A stretch of 37,339 nt of DNA, taken from contig SYKE01000192.1 of the NCBI GenBank assembly GCA_005798285.1, positions 1 through 37,339 of the forward strand, read 5' to 3'. The position numbers were made by a program, and so were the translations under genes. Below, in pieces: positions 1 through 7,976 of the stretch. Source of the DNA: Actinomycetota bacterium (lineage in GTDB: Bacteria > Armatimonadota > SYMT01). The first letter of the stretch is position 1, and the number at the start of each line of letters is the position of its first letter. The notes under the pieces were generated by a model. That model searched no databases, was not told where the DNA came from, and saw only the letters and a program-made list of their open reading frames with translations.

Positions 1-1
1 G

Positions 2-1897
2 CACGTCGCGGAAGAAGCCGTGCGGCTGCTCCAGGTGGAGTACGAGGTGCTTCCGCACGTGCTGGACGTTCAGGAAGCGATGAAGCCCGGCGCCCCGATC
101 CTCCACGATGACCTGCGGACCGACACGGGCGGCGTGAAGGGCGATGAGCCGACGAACGTAGCGGCCCATCTCATCTTCGAAGAGGGCGACATCGAGGCGG
201 GCTTCTCCCGGGCCACCTTGATCGTGGAGCGGGAATTCACCACTGCGACGGTGCACCAGGGTTACATCGAACCCCACAACGCCATCGCAGAGTGGCACGC
301 GGATGGGCAGCTCAACATCTGGTGCAGCACCCAGGGCGCCTTCCCGGTCCGCACTCAGGTGGGCCACATCCTGCAGCACCCCATCTCCCAGATCAAGGTG
401 ACCCCATCCGAGATCGGCGGCGGGTTCGGTGGGAAGATCAATGTCTACCTGGAGCCTCTGGCAGCGGCCCTATCGCGGAAGGCGGGACGGCCCGTCCGCA
501 TCACGATGGATCGGGACGAAGTGCTCCAGGCCACCGGACCAACCCCCGGCTCGTACATGCGGGTGAAGATGGGGGTGGATGCCGACGGAGAGATCTGCGC
601 GGCTTACGCGTACCTCGCTTTCGAGGCCGGGGGATATCCCGGCTCGCCAATCGGCGCGGGCTGCATGACCGCTTTCGCCCCATACCGGCTTCAGAACGTC
701 CGGATCGACGGCTATGACGTCGTGGTGAATAAGCCGAAGTCCGCGGCCTATCGGGCTCCGGGCGCCCCTCAGTCGGAATACGCCGTAGAATCCGTGGTCG
801 ATGAGATTTGCCGCGAGCTCGGTGAAGATCCCCTCGCCTTCCGGCTTCGGACCGGAGCAAAACAGGGAGATTGGAAGGCCGCCGGGCCGCCCTACGGCGT
901 GGTCGGCAATCTGGAGTGCGTGCAGACCGCCATCGACTCCGACCACTACCGCTCCACGCTGGATCGCGCTCCGTCGGAGGGCAAGGTTCGCGGACGGGGC
1001 GTGGCAAGCGGCTACTGGTTCAATATCGGACTCACCTCCAGCGCCAGCGGCCGCCTGAACGGCGATGGCTCGGTGACGTTGTTGGAAGGATCCACCGATA
1101 TCGGGGGCTCTCGGGCCTCGATCGCCATGCAATTTGCCGAGGCGTTCGGGGTGACCTACGACGACATCCGCCCCTCCGTGGTGGACACCGACTCCGTTGG
1201 CTACACCGAGGTGACAGGCGGGAGTCGGGTGACCTACGCGACCGGCTACGCCGTCATCGAACTCGCACGCGAAATGCAGCGCCGGATTCGGGAAAAGCTT
1301 GCAGCCCACTGGGAAGTCCCGTCCGACAGCGTCGAATGCACCGGCGCCACGTTCACATCCGGAGAGCACTCGGCCGACCTCTCCAGAGTCGCCGACATCT
1401 TCGCCGAGTCGGGAGATGAGCTCAACGCGTCCGTGACCGTCTCGCCGACGGGCGCCGGCGGCGCTTTCGCTACCCACATCTGCGATGTGGAAGTCGACAC
1501 GGAGACCGGCAAGGTCGACGTGATCCGCTACACCGCGATCCAGGATGCGGGTAAGGCGATCCACCCCAGCTATGTCGAAGGACAGATGCAGGGCGGCGTG
1601 GTGCAGGGCATCGGCTGGGCTCTCAACGAAGAGTACGTCTATGACTCCCTGGGTCGGTTGAGGAACGCGTCGTTCCTCGATTACCGCATCCCCACGGCGC
1701 TCGATATTCCGCTGATCGAAACGATCATCGTGGAGGTCCCGAATCCGGGTCATCCGTACGGAGTGAGAGGTGTCGGCGAGGTGCCGATCATTCCACCGTG
1801 TGCCACCATCGCCAACGCAGTGCGCGACGCGATCGGCAAGCGGATCTACGCGCTCCCGATGGCGCCCCATCGGGTGTGCGCCACGCTGGCGAGCTAG
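2..1897 (+). CDS. Xanthine dehydrogenase/aldehyde oxidase family, molybdopterin-binding subunit (5' truncated by window edge)
   Basis: This is the large, molybdenum-cofactor-binding subunit of a molybdenum hydroxylase, which oxidises purines, aldehydes or N-heterocycles with water as oxygen donor. The reading frame is already open at base 2 and shows a typical mid-protein sequence, so the true start lies upstream; the GTG at 20 is internal. Visible signatures are GGGFGGK (codons from about 416), AYRAPGAPQ followed by a conserved helix, and GVGEVP near the C-terminus, whose glutamate codon (1778-1780) matches the catalytic base of the family. The AYRAPGAPQ segment differs from the AYRCSFR loop of form I CO dehydrogenase, so CO oxidation is unlikely. 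The FAD and 2Fe-2S subunits would be expected just upstream of the window. A MoaD-like gene follows 10 nt downstream. The substrate cannot be told from the sequence. Confidence 0.93.
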   Translation, partial: HVAEEAVRLLQVEYEVLPHVLDVQEAMKPGAPILHDDLRTDTGGVKGDEPTNVAAHLIFEEGDIEAGFSRATLIVEREFTTATVHQGYIEPHNAIAEWHADGQLNIWCSTQGAFPVRTQVGHILQHPISQIKVTPSEIGGGFGGKINVYLEPLAAALSRKAGRPVRITMDRDEVLQATGPTPGSYMRVKMGVDADGEICAAYAYLAFEAGGYPGSPIGAGCMTAFAPYRLQNVRIDGYDVVVNKPKSAAYRAPGAPQSEYAVESVVDEICRELGEDPLAFRLRTGAKQGDWKAAGPPYGVVGNLECVQTAIDSDHYRSTLDRAPSEGKVRGRGVASGYWFNIGLTSSASGRLNGDGSVTLLEGSTDIGGSRASIAMQFAEAFGVTYDDIRPSVVDTDSVGYTEVTGGSRVTYATGYAVIELAREMQRRIREKLAAHWEVPSDSVECTGATFTSGEHSADLSRVADIFAESGDELNASVTVSPTGAGGAFATHICDVEVDTETGKVDVIRYTAIQDAGKAIHPSYVEGQMQGGVVQGIGWALNEEYVYDSLGRLRNASFLDYRIPTALDIPLIETIIVEVPNPGHPYGVRGVGEVPIIPPCATIANAVRDAIGKRIYALPMAPHRVCATLAS

Positions 1898-1907
1898 CGC
1901 CGAAACC

Positions 1908-2171
1908 GTGGCCACCGTCCACATTCCGGCGGCAATGCGAACCCTCACCGGAGGCCTTTCCCACGTAGAGGCCTCCGGTGAGACCGTTCTCGCTGTGGTT
2001 CGCGATCTCGAGGCCCGACATCCGGGCTTCGAGGCCCGGGTGCTCGACGGAGATCGCCTGCGAGCCGGTCTCGCCGTCTTTCTGAATGGCGAACAAGTTC
2101 CGCCCCACCTGCGGTCCCGAGTGGTCGCCGAGGACCGGATTTACTTCGCCCCCGCCATCGGCGGCGGCTGA
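1908..2171 (+). CDS. MoaD/ThiS-family ubiquitin-like sulfur carrier protein
   Basis: An 87-residue protein of the beta-grasp sulfur-carrier family. It has a hydrophobic first strand, a VLAVVRDLEARHPGF helix region, the FLNGEQV turn, and a C-terminus ending in a run of glycines (IGGG), the site that is adenylated and thiocarboxylated in MoaD and ThiS. The GTG at 1908 is chosen because the beta-grasp fold begins at once (ATVHIPAAMR); the frame stays open further upstream only inside the previous gene. It lies 10 nt after the molybdenum hydroxylase stop, presumably in the same transcript. This suggests a MoaD role in molybdopterin synthesis, supplying cofactor to its neighbour. ThiS or another thiocarboxylate carrier is the alternative. 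The terminal GGG instead of GG is a minor oddity. No strong Shine-Dalgarno sequence is seen. Confidence 0.8.
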   Translation: MATVHIPAAMRTLTGGLSHVEASGETVLAVVRDLEARHPGFEARVLDGDRLRAGLAVFLNGEQVPPHLRSRVVAEDRIYFAPAIGGG

Positions 2172-2217
2172 TAGCCCACGTCTGAAACGGGGGGCACACG
2201 AGACGGGATGGTTGGTG

Positions 2218-2445
2218 ATGACTGGTTGGGAGGCCGATCTCAAAGAACATCCTCTTGGCCTACCGGGCGCATCAGACCCTGGCTGCCTTCTGGCGTCGGG
2301 GGAGCGGTTTGCAGCCTCCGGGGCGCTCGTAGTGATCGGCCTGGTGATGGTGGTTCTGGGGGCCAGGGTGACCGCCCGAACGAGTCCTCCGAGCCGGGCT
2401 CCACCGGGTCCAGGCTCCGCGCTGCCTGGGACCCGGAAGCCTTGA
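2218..2445 (+). CDS. Small putative single-pass membrane protein
   Basis: A 75-codon frame starting at ATG 2218. Its only notable feature is one convincing hydrophobic helix (residues about 34-52, ALVVIGLVMVVLG) followed by an Arg/Pro-rich tail. GC-rich third positions fit the local coding pattern, but I recognise no family. Its TGA stop (2443-2445) overlaps a TTG that could start the next frame in a TTGA arrangement, so the two could be coupled. Alternatively the two frames are one gene broken by a frameshift near 2440. No good ribosome-binding site is visible. Confidence 0.35.
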   Translation: MTGWEADLKEHPLGLPGASDPGCLLASGERFAASGALVVIGLVMVVLGARVTARTSPPSRAPPGPGSALPGTRKP

Positions 2446-2678
2446 ACTTCTACGGTTCAGGGACTCTCGCGATCTTACCGTTCGTCGCCGCAAGCTTCGT
2501 CGACGAAGTCGGAGAGAAAATCGCCATGATTGTGCTCATCTTTTCTCAGCTCATCCTGGAGACCGCGCGGCACGAACTCACGGCCTGGCGGGCACGACAG
2601 GAGGGCGCGACACCCACCGCCAGGTCAACACCCGAACCCCACATGGATTCGGACAGCACTGGCGGCCCCTCTTCCTGA
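2442..2678 (+). CDS. Small putative membrane protein, TTG start overlapping the previous stop
   Basis: A 78-codon frame if read from TTG 2442. It begins NFYGSGTLAILPFVAASFVD, continues with a second hydrophobic stretch (KIAMIVLIFSQLILET) and an amphipathic HELTAWRARQ helix, and ends in a polar Ser/Thr/Pro tail. It looks like a small two-helix membrane protein, but I cannot assign a family. The start is uncertain because the same frame is open back to 2208, where the sequence is of low quality (Gly/Arg/Ser-rich). It is convergent with the metallo-hydrolase gene, 23 nt away. Confidence 0.35.
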   Translation: MNFYGSGTLAILPFVAASFVDEVGEKIAMIVLIFSQLILETARHELTAWRARQEGATPTARSTPEPHMDSDSTGGPSS

Positions 2679-2701
2679 ACTGATGGCCTGAGAGGTTTTC
2701 T

Positions 2702-3526
2702 CTACTTCTGGCAACTCGCACTCACCTTTTCGCCGGCACGGGGAATACGGCACCGGCTTTCGGGGAACTTGGCGGACAGGTAGTCCTCGTACTTCGTGGG
2801 ATCCTCGGAGTTCATCGCGAACATATCCCAGTGAGTGGGTACGCTCAGCCGGATTCCGGTTTCACCCGCGAGATCCACGGCTTCCTGAAAAGTCATGTTT
2901 CCGAGACACCCCACGCGGTACCGCGCCGCGTCGCGACCGTTGATCGGCAGGAAGGCCAGATCCAGGTCCCAAGCTCCCAATCGCTGGGGAAGTCCCTGCC
3001 AGACCAGGGTGTCCCCGGCGTGGTAGATTGCCAGTCCACCGTGCTCCAGGACGTATCCGAGGAACGGAAATCCGGTCGGGCCCTCGTCGAAGAACTCGTG
3101 CTTGGCTTTGATCGCGGTGATCCGGATGCCGCCGAGCTCGACGACCTGATCCGGCCAGAGGGTGGTGAGTCGATCATTGGCCACGCCGAGACTTAACATC
3201 CGGTCCCGATGGGGCGCCGGCGCCACAAAGTGGGCCTGGGGACTTGCTTTTGCAATGCCGCTCACGGCGAACGGATCAATGTGATCGAGATGATCGTGCG
3301 TGCAGAGAACGAGCTCGGCATGTCGGATCTGCTCGGGCGTCACCAGAGGCGGTGTCTGCCGTGCCGGGCTCGGCTCCAGGTACGGATCGATGTAGACCAC
3401 TCGACCGTTCAACTTGAGGAGCACGGAGTGCTGACCCATCCACCAGTAGTCCACCGAACCGTTTGACGGCTGCGCGGCATCCACTTCGGCTATCAGTTCA
3501 TGTCCACTCAGGCAAACTTCAGCCAT
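2702..3526 (-). CDS. UlaG-like metallo-beta-lactamase-fold hydrolase
   Basis: A 274-residue cytoplasmic metallo-hydrolase of the UlaG (L-ascorbate-6-phosphate lactonase) branch of the metallo-beta-lactamase superfamily. The metal-binding motif HDHLDH sits at residues 77-82. Further expected ligands are H143 (AKHE), D172 (GDT) and H232 (PTHW). The YIDPYL strand near residue 45 is typical of UlaG-like proteins. The start is well supported: GGAGG lies 5 nt before the ATG (plus-strand CCTCC at 3532-3536). The gene is divergent from a TolC-family gene. No ascorbate or sugar phosphotransferase genes are nearby, so the substrate is unknown, and lactonase activity is only the family's best-known reaction. 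Confidence 0.85.
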   Translation of the reverse strand: MAEVCLSGHELIAEVDAAQPSNGSVDYWWMGQHSVLLKLNGRVVYIDPYLEPSPARQTPPLVTPEQIRHAELVLCTHDHLDHIDPFAVSGIAKASPQAHFVAPAPHRDRMLSLGVANDRLTTLWPDQVVELGGIRITAIKAKHEFFDEGPTGFPFLGYVLEHGGLAIYHAGDTLVWQGLPQRLGAWDLDLAFLPINGRDAARYRVGCLGNMTFQEAVDLAGETGIRLSVPTHWDMFAMNSEDPTKYEDYLSAKFPESRCRIPRAGEKVSASCQK

Positions 3527-3536
3527 CCCAACCTCC

Positions 3537-3611
3537 TATACTTTTCCGGACGTCGTCGAGACCCGCGTCTGCGTGTTACCGAAAACACTGGACCCGAGTA
3601 TACTTTTCTGG
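3537..3611. repeat. Direct repeat TATACTTTTCYGG in the divergent UlaG-like/TolC intergenic region
   Basis: Two copies of a 13-mer, TATACTTTTCCGG at 3537-3549 and TATACTTTTCTGG at 3599-3611, match at 12 of 13 positions. They start 62 bp apart, close to six helical turns. The first copy runs into the ribosome-binding site of the minus-strand hydrolase gene; the second contains the best -10 element for the plus-strand TolC gene. Either a regulator binding site or a duplicated promoter element is possible. Confidence 0.5.
3576..3604 (+). promoter_or_regulatory. Candidate promoter for the TolC-cupin operon
   Basis: TATACT at 3599-3604 matches the -10 consensus at five of six positions. A weak -35 element, TTACCG at 3576-3581, lies 17 nt upstream. 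Transcription would start near 3611, about 50 nt before the chosen GTG. AGTATACT is itself a palindrome, so the same box could also serve the minus-strand hydrolase gene. Confidence 0.4.
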
Positions 3612-3660
3612 CGCCGCAGTGACCGGTCGCCGATCTGCCGCCTCCCGAGAATTCCTCACC

Positions 3661-5151
3661 GTGCGAACTCCTCACCTGCCCTCTTCCACTGCGCGACCCT
3701 TGTTGTTCTCCGTGGCAGTGCTCGTTACGAGCGCTAATGCTCCTGCCCAGACTCCAGCCCCCCCACTCCCGGCCCGATCCCCGGCTCTGCTGGATCTCGA
3801 TCAGGCAGTTGCGCTGGCGCTGACCCGCAACCCGAGCCTGGACGAAGCAGCCGCGGCTGTTCGGCGAGCACGTGGCGGAGTCGATGAGGCAAAGGGGATG
3901 ATGTTGCCCCGGTTGGACCTGGATCAACGATTTACGGTTCAGGGACCGATTCCGGTCTTCAACATCACAACGCCACCCACTGTCCCGGGAGGCGTCCCCA
4001 CGACCCGCGAAGTCCAGTTCGGACGCACGTTTTCCCGATCCTTGAATGTCACCTCGACGTTTGACTCCGACCCGTTCGGTCGGCGACGAGACGGGGTCCG
4101 AGCGGCGCGGGCCGGCGAGCAAGTCGCAATGACCGGCATCGAGCAAGCTCGCAATGAACTGGTCTACGCGGTGCAAGCAACCTACCTTGCGGCTCTCAGG
4201 TCTCGGGCGCTGATTCTCGTCGCACGGGAAGCCATCGAGGCCTCTCAGGAGCAGCAGCGCGTCGCCGAGGCGCAGTTCCGGGCCGGGACGGCGCCCGAGT
4301 TCGACGTGCTCCGAGCATCGGTACAGGTGGCGAACAACCGCCAGACTCTCGTGAGCGCCGAGGCGAGCTATCGCCGCACGCTCGGTGCGCTTGGCCGGCT
4401 GCTGGGTGAGGAAGTGCTTCCGGAAAGGGAACTGGCGCCCGTGGAACCGCCTCCCGCAACAGATGCGGTCGCGAGCTCGGTCGCCGGGGCCGCCGCCAAT
4501 GCAGCGAGTGTCGCGGGCTCGACCGGCTTCCCACTCCCCAACTCCACCCTGGAGCAGGCCCTGGCTGAGGCCTTCACGCGGCGGCCGGAGGTGATCCGAG
4601 CGGAGTGGACCCGGAAACTAGCGGAAACCCGAGTCAAGATCGAGAAGAAGGGCAACGCCCCGGGGTTGGGTCTGGCCGTCGGATTCCAATTCAATCCGGA
4701 CCAGGCCGGGTTTGCCGTAGTCACCAAGACGTACAGCATCATCGCCAACCTGACCATCCCTCTCTTCGATGGCGGTGTGACCCAGGCGCGGACCCGTCAG
4801 GCTCGAGCCGGCGTAGACGAGGCGTCGGCGCAGCTTCGCGCGGCGCGCACGGGCATTGCCGATGAGGTCCGTACGGCGTTCATCGATCTCTCCGAAGCGT
4901 CCGACCGGCGGAAGACCGCCGGCGAGAATACCCGCCAGGCCCGTGAGGCGCTCCGGATCGCCCGGGTCCGCTACAACGCCGGGCTGGCACAAAACGTGGA
5001 GATCACCGATGCACAGGTGGCCCTCACCCTCGCGCAGAGCAATCAGGTGAATGCGGGCTATGACTATCTGACTGCGGTTGCGTCGTTCAACCGAAGTGTG
5101 GGCCGCCTGGCACGTATCTCTGTGATCGCTCCGAAGGAAGCAGCCCGATGA
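3661..5151 (+). CDS. TolC-family outer membrane efflux protein
   Basis: An outer-membrane channel of the TolC/OEP family, forming the exit duct for tripartite efflux or type I secretion. GTG 3661 is preferred because it gives a clean signal peptide (RPLLFSVAVLVTSANAPAQ) followed by a Pro/Ala linker; the frame is open upstream to 3463, but that part is not protein-like and would overlap the divergent gene. The mature part shows the internal duplication of the family: LDLDQAVALALTRNPSL at the start, ARVRYNAGLAQNVEITDAQ near the end, and long Ala/Arg-rich helices between. A Ser/Ala/Pro linker separates the two repeats around 4440-4540. No membrane-fusion or inner-membrane pump gene is adjacent, so its partner must lie elsewhere. 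Its stop overlaps the cupin start (ATGA). Confidence 0.88.
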   Translation: MRTPHLPSSTARPLLFSVAVLVTSANAPAQTPAPPLPARSPALLDLDQAVALALTRNPSLDEAAAAVRRARGGVDEAKGMMLPRLDLDQRFTVQGPIPVFNITTPPTVPGGVPTTREVQFGRTFSRSLNVTSTFDSDPFGRRRDGVRAARAGEQVAMTGIEQARNELVYAVQATYLAALRSRALILVAREAIEASQEQQRVAEAQFRAGTAPEFDVLRASVQVANNRQTLVSAEASYRRTLGALGRLLGEEVLPERELAPVEPPPATDAVASSVAGAAANAASVAGSTGFPLPNSTLEQALAEAFTRRPEVIRAEWTRKLAETRVKIEKKGNAPGLGLAVGFQFNPDQAGFAVVTKTYSIIANLTIPLFDGGVTQARTRQARAGVDEASAQLRAARTGIADEVRTAFIDLSEASDRRKTAGENTRQAREALRIARVRYNAGLAQNVEITDAQVALTLAQSNQVNAGYDYLTAVASFNRSVGRLARISVIAPKEAAR

Positions 5152-5666
5152 GCGGCGATCGGGCAAGATTGATTCGTGCAGCCGATGCCGAACGGAGGGA
5201 GCTTCGGGGGCCGTCCCGATCCGGTACTGTCACCATCCTCAGCGATCCCGAAACGACCGGGGCCTCTTCGTACGCCTGCGGCGCCCAGCAGCTACCGCCC
5301 GGCGCGCAAATCCCCATCCATCGCCATCCGGATCAAGAGGAAGCACTGCTCTTTCAGGGCGGCCGGGGCGAGGCATTCCTCGGCCACGACTGGCAGCCCG
5401 TTTCGACGGGAGACACGCTCCACATCCCAGCCGGGGTATGGCACGGGGTGAGAAACGTCGGCGAGGAGGCGCTGTCTCTGACCTGGCTCATCTCGCCACC
5501 GGGATTGGAGCGGATGTTCCGAGCCATCAGCGTAGCGGAGGGTGAGCCGGCGCTCCCTTTGAGCGACACCGAGTTCCTGGAGATCGCCACTGCCTGCGGC
5601 CTGGAATACCCGGACCTCCCGAACCCCACAAGAGCCGGATCGAAAACGCGCCGCCAGGGAGATTAA
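5148..5666 (+). CDS. Cupin-domain protein
   Basis: A 172-residue single-domain cupin. Motif 1 is recognisable around H58, H60 and E64/E65 (PIHRHPDQEE), and motif 2 around P95, G97 and H99 (IPAGVWHGVRN). These give a complete 3-His/1-Glu metal site at the centre of the beta-barrel. There is no signal peptide, so it is probably cytoplasmic. The C-terminal 50 residues after the barrel are helical and unassigned. The start codon overlaps the TolC stop as ATGA, implying translational coupling and co-regulation with the channel. Cupins act as dioxygenases, isomerases or ligand sensors, and nothing here decides between them. Confidence 0.82.
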   Translation: MSGDRARLIRAADAERRELRGPSRSGTVTILSDPETTGASSYACGAQQLPPGAQIPIHRHPDQEEALLFQGGRGEAFLGHDWQPVSTGDTLHIPAGVWHGVRNVGEEALSLTWLISPPGLERMFRAISVAEGEPALPLSDTEFLEIATACGLEYPDLPNPTRAGSKTRRQGD

Positions 5667-5852
5667 GCGGACCTACCCTGAGCTCCGGTCGCTGCAAGAC
5701 TTTCTTCGACTGGCACGAGACTCCCAACCTTGTCGGCGGAGGAAGGAGCGACGTCCCACCTGCGAAACGCACGAAGCACCGGGCACCATACCACGGCGCT
5801 CACTGGCGTCAGTCCTGCGGGTCACGGCAATGCGACCCCAGGCGCCAGCGCC

Positions 5853-6860
5853 TCACCGCAACATGATGCTCCCAATTGTTCCCCGGGCTCCCGTGAGAAA
5901 ATCCATCCGCGCTGGAATGCCGACATCCGCCGGTCGAAAGCGAAAGGCCAGGCCAGAAGAGGGAGTCTCCACCGCGGCCCTCGTACGGGCACTACCGTTC
6001 GAAAAGACACTTCGGAGAAGCGACTGTTGATAACGACTCAGGTCATGGTGAAATGCCAGTCCGGAGGTCGATGCCGCGCGCTCCCACTGCTCGGGTGTGA
6101 GAGATCGCTTGAATGCGCGGATGTTCTCCACCCTGCGCACGAAAGGATCATCCGTCTCATCCGGATCCTTCCCGGAAAGGCAGAGCAAATGCCAGTTCAG
6201 TCGTTTCTGCCAATCACTTCCCGTAGCACATGCGATCCAGCGCAAAACGTCGACACCGCTCCGCCCGGCCGGGTCGACCGCCATCCGCTCTGCCGCAACT
6301 CCTATTCTGCCGGTGGTGTCCCAGAGCTCCACCACCAGACGAGCGCCGAATCTACTCGTGAGCTTCTCAACCGCGCAAGCGATATCCGGGACTTGAAACG
6401 AATTCTTCACGGGCTGTTTCAACGAGGCGATCGAGGAGATACTCTGCGTCGAAAGTATCCCGGAGTCAGTCATCCAGAATCCAGCCAGAATCAGGGCGTC
6501 TCCACAGAACACCCAGGAGTACTGGCGCCCGAGTTGGGCTGCGAGGGTTTGCATCAATTCGCCGGCCGCCAAAGTGCCGACAGTGGGCCGAATCTTGTCG
6601 AGCGGGCCCAAAACAACAATGGGACACTTTAGCGCTGCGGAGAGCACACGCACATAGACCGGCGCGCTCTCCCCCGAGCGTTCGGTTTCCTGCGCCTTCT
6701 CCAATTTGATCGGAACAGCATACCTTCCCCGTTCTAGAGAGGAGGCCTCCAGCTTCCGCCACTCCGTGGAACCGGCCTCGTCAGAGGCGGCAGACGCGAC
6801 CGGGGCCCCAGCGATAGCAGCGAGACAGATGCCCCAGAGCAAGGATCTCCGAACGACCAT
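5853..6860 (-). CDS. Secreted protein of unknown function with two STN-like segments
   Basis: A 335-residue exported protein. The start at 6860 is set by GGAGA seven nt upstream (plus-strand TCTCC 6868-6872) and by the signal peptide that follows at once (RRSLLWGICLAAIAGAPVASA); the frame is open further upstream to 7130 but overlaps galU. I cannot assign a family. Residues about 68-127 and 154-227 each show the pattern of the secretin/TonB short N-terminal (STN) fold: a strand, a helix with a conserved hydrophobic face, strands, then a helix ending near GS/GR and a last strand (for example FQVPDIACAVEKL and VDVLRWIACATG). That reading is pattern-based. It contains several Cys residues (C79, C119, C162, C211, C227) that could form disulfides. 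It follows galU with a 121-nt gap. Confidence 0.7.
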   Translation of the reverse strand: MVVRRSLLWGICLAAIAGAPVASAASDEAGSTEWRKLEASSLERGRYAVPIKLEKAQETERSGESAPVYVRVLSAALKCPIVVLGPLDKIRPTVGTLAAGELMQTLAAQLGRQYSWVFCGDALILAGFWMTDSGILSTQSISSIASLKQPVKNSFQVPDIACAVEKLTSRFGARLVVELWDTTGRIGVAAERMAVDPAGRSGVDVLRWIACATGSDWQKRLNWHLLCLSGKDPDETDDPFVRRVENIRAFKRSLTPEQWERAASTSGLAFHHDLSRYQQSLLRSVFSNGSARTRAAVETPSSGLAFRFRPADVGIPARMDFLTGARGTIGSIMLR

Positions 6861-6981
6861 AGAGTGTTCTCCAATCATCGAGACGGCTTGACAACACCTC
6901 TTCGTACCGTCCTGACGGATTGTCGACGAGAGAACTCCTACAACCCCCTCGCGCTCGCCGGCTCGGCGGCTGCTCAAACAT

Positions 6982-7920
6982 TCAGTCTCGCTCACGGATG
7001 GCAGTGAGGTGTGGGAGCGATGCGAGGACTCGGCGTCGCGCGGGAGACCGGAGCGCCAGAGCGAGTTGGGTCTGCAGGTAGCCCATCGGCACTCCCATGT
7101 CGAACCGCTCGCCGTCGATCTCCGCGGCAACGTAGCGGCCCGCCTGTCGCAGCATCTCCAGAGAACTGGTGAGCTGGATTTCCCCGGACTCCCGAAGGTC
7201 GTGCCGAATGTGGTGCTCGATCATGTCGAAGAGCGCCGGCGGGAACACGCTGGCGCCGAAGAAGCAGAGATATTCGTCGCGTCGGAGGCCAGGCACCCTC
7301 AAGTGCTCCTCCGCGTATTCGACTGTGGGTTTCTCTTTGATCGCTGTCACCTCGTAAACGCTCCCGAGGCCCGCGAGGCGCCTGCCGGCCAGGGTCCCGA
7401 AGAGGTGCAGCATATCGCTCGGCGTGCGTTGAACGCCGGTCACCGGCGCCTGCTGCTCGTGGTACACCTGAATCACCTGTCTGGAGCAGGGCGCCTTGGT
7501 CGATGAGAGCAGGATGTGGTCACCGAGCAAGAGCAGGAATGGATCATCCCCTACAAAATCTCGCGCGCAATACACCGCGTGGCCGTAGCCTTCCGCCGAG
7601 GTTTGCTCCACGTAGTGGATTCGCTTTCCAAGGTCTATCAGCCGATCCCGCTCGTCGGCGATCCAACTCTCCGATCCGACCAGGGATCCCCCATCAAAGT
7701 GTCGCCGGAACTGATCCTCGGTTCGAGGGGAGATGACCAGACAGAATTCCTCGATCCCGGACTCCAACGCCTCTTCCAGAATGATCTGGATGGTCGGCTT
7801 GGTGGTGCCGTCCCGATCCACCAGCGGAATCATCTCCTTCTGCATAATCTGGGTGACCGGAAAGTGGCGAGTGCCCCTCCCGGCGGCGGTGATGACGGCC
7901 TTCTTAACTCGACTGGACAT
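6982..7920 (-). CDS. galU: UTP--glucose-1-phosphate uridylyltransferase-like nucleotidyltransferase
   Basis: A 312-residue sugar-nucleotide pyrophosphorylase, which by homology makes UDP-glucose from UTP and glucose-1-phosphate in the cytoplasm. The nucleotide-binding motif AAGRGTRHFPVT is at residues 12-23. It is followed by KEMIPLVD and the KPTIQIILEEALESGI helix. EKPTVEYA and GERFDMGVPMGYL near the C-terminus match the GalU/RmlA-type fold and its substrate loop. Length is normal for GalU. It lies downstream of a small zinc-ribbon gene on the same strand (56-nt gap) and upstream of the secreted STN-like protein. A sugar kinase is divergent from this group, which suggests a nucleotide-sugar supply cluster. 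The symbol is by family resemblance; another uridylyltransferase specificity is possible. Confidence 0.88.
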   Translation of the reverse strand: MSSRVKKAVITAAGRGTRHFPVTQIMQKEMIPLVDRDGTTKPTIQIILEEALESGIEEFCLVISPRTEDQFRRHFDGGSLVGSESWIADERDRLIDLGKRIHYVEQTSAEGYGHAVYCARDFVGDDPFLLLLGDHILLSSTKAPCSRQVIQVYHEQQAPVTGVQRTPSDMLHLFGTLAGRRLAGLGSVYEVTAIKEKPTVEYAEEHLRVPGLRRDEYLCFFGASVFPPALFDMIEHHIRHDLRESGEIQLTSSLEMLRQAGRYVAAEIDGERFDMGVPMGYLQTQLALALRSPARRRVLASLPHLTAIRERD

Positions 7921-7976
7921 GTTGCGCTGGCTCTAAATCCGTGGGAGCCGCGGAAGGTCATCCCTCGGAAGATCGA

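Noticed and set aside
2-1897. Form I carbon monoxide dehydrogenase large subunit
   Set aside because: The active-site loop reads AYRAPGAPQ instead of the AYRCSFR signature, so only the general molybdenum hydroxylase call is supported.
470-1948. A 492-codon minus-strand open frame across the molybdenum hydroxylase gene
   Set aside because: It is a mirror of a strongly conserved coding sequence, has no recognisable domain and no ribosome-binding site.
2671-2705. Terminator between the small ORF and the UlaG-like gene
   Set aside because: The best stem (AGAG-GTTTT-CTCT) is only 4 bp and is not followed by a T-tract.
3463-3660. Upstream extension of the TolC-family gene
   Set aside because: It would overlap the start of the divergent hydrolase, has a composition unlike protein, and places the signal peptide about 80 residues into the chain.
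6861-7130. N-terminal extension of the secreted STN-like protein
   Set aside because: It overlaps the end of galU, and the ribosome-binding site and signal peptide both mark the start at 6860.
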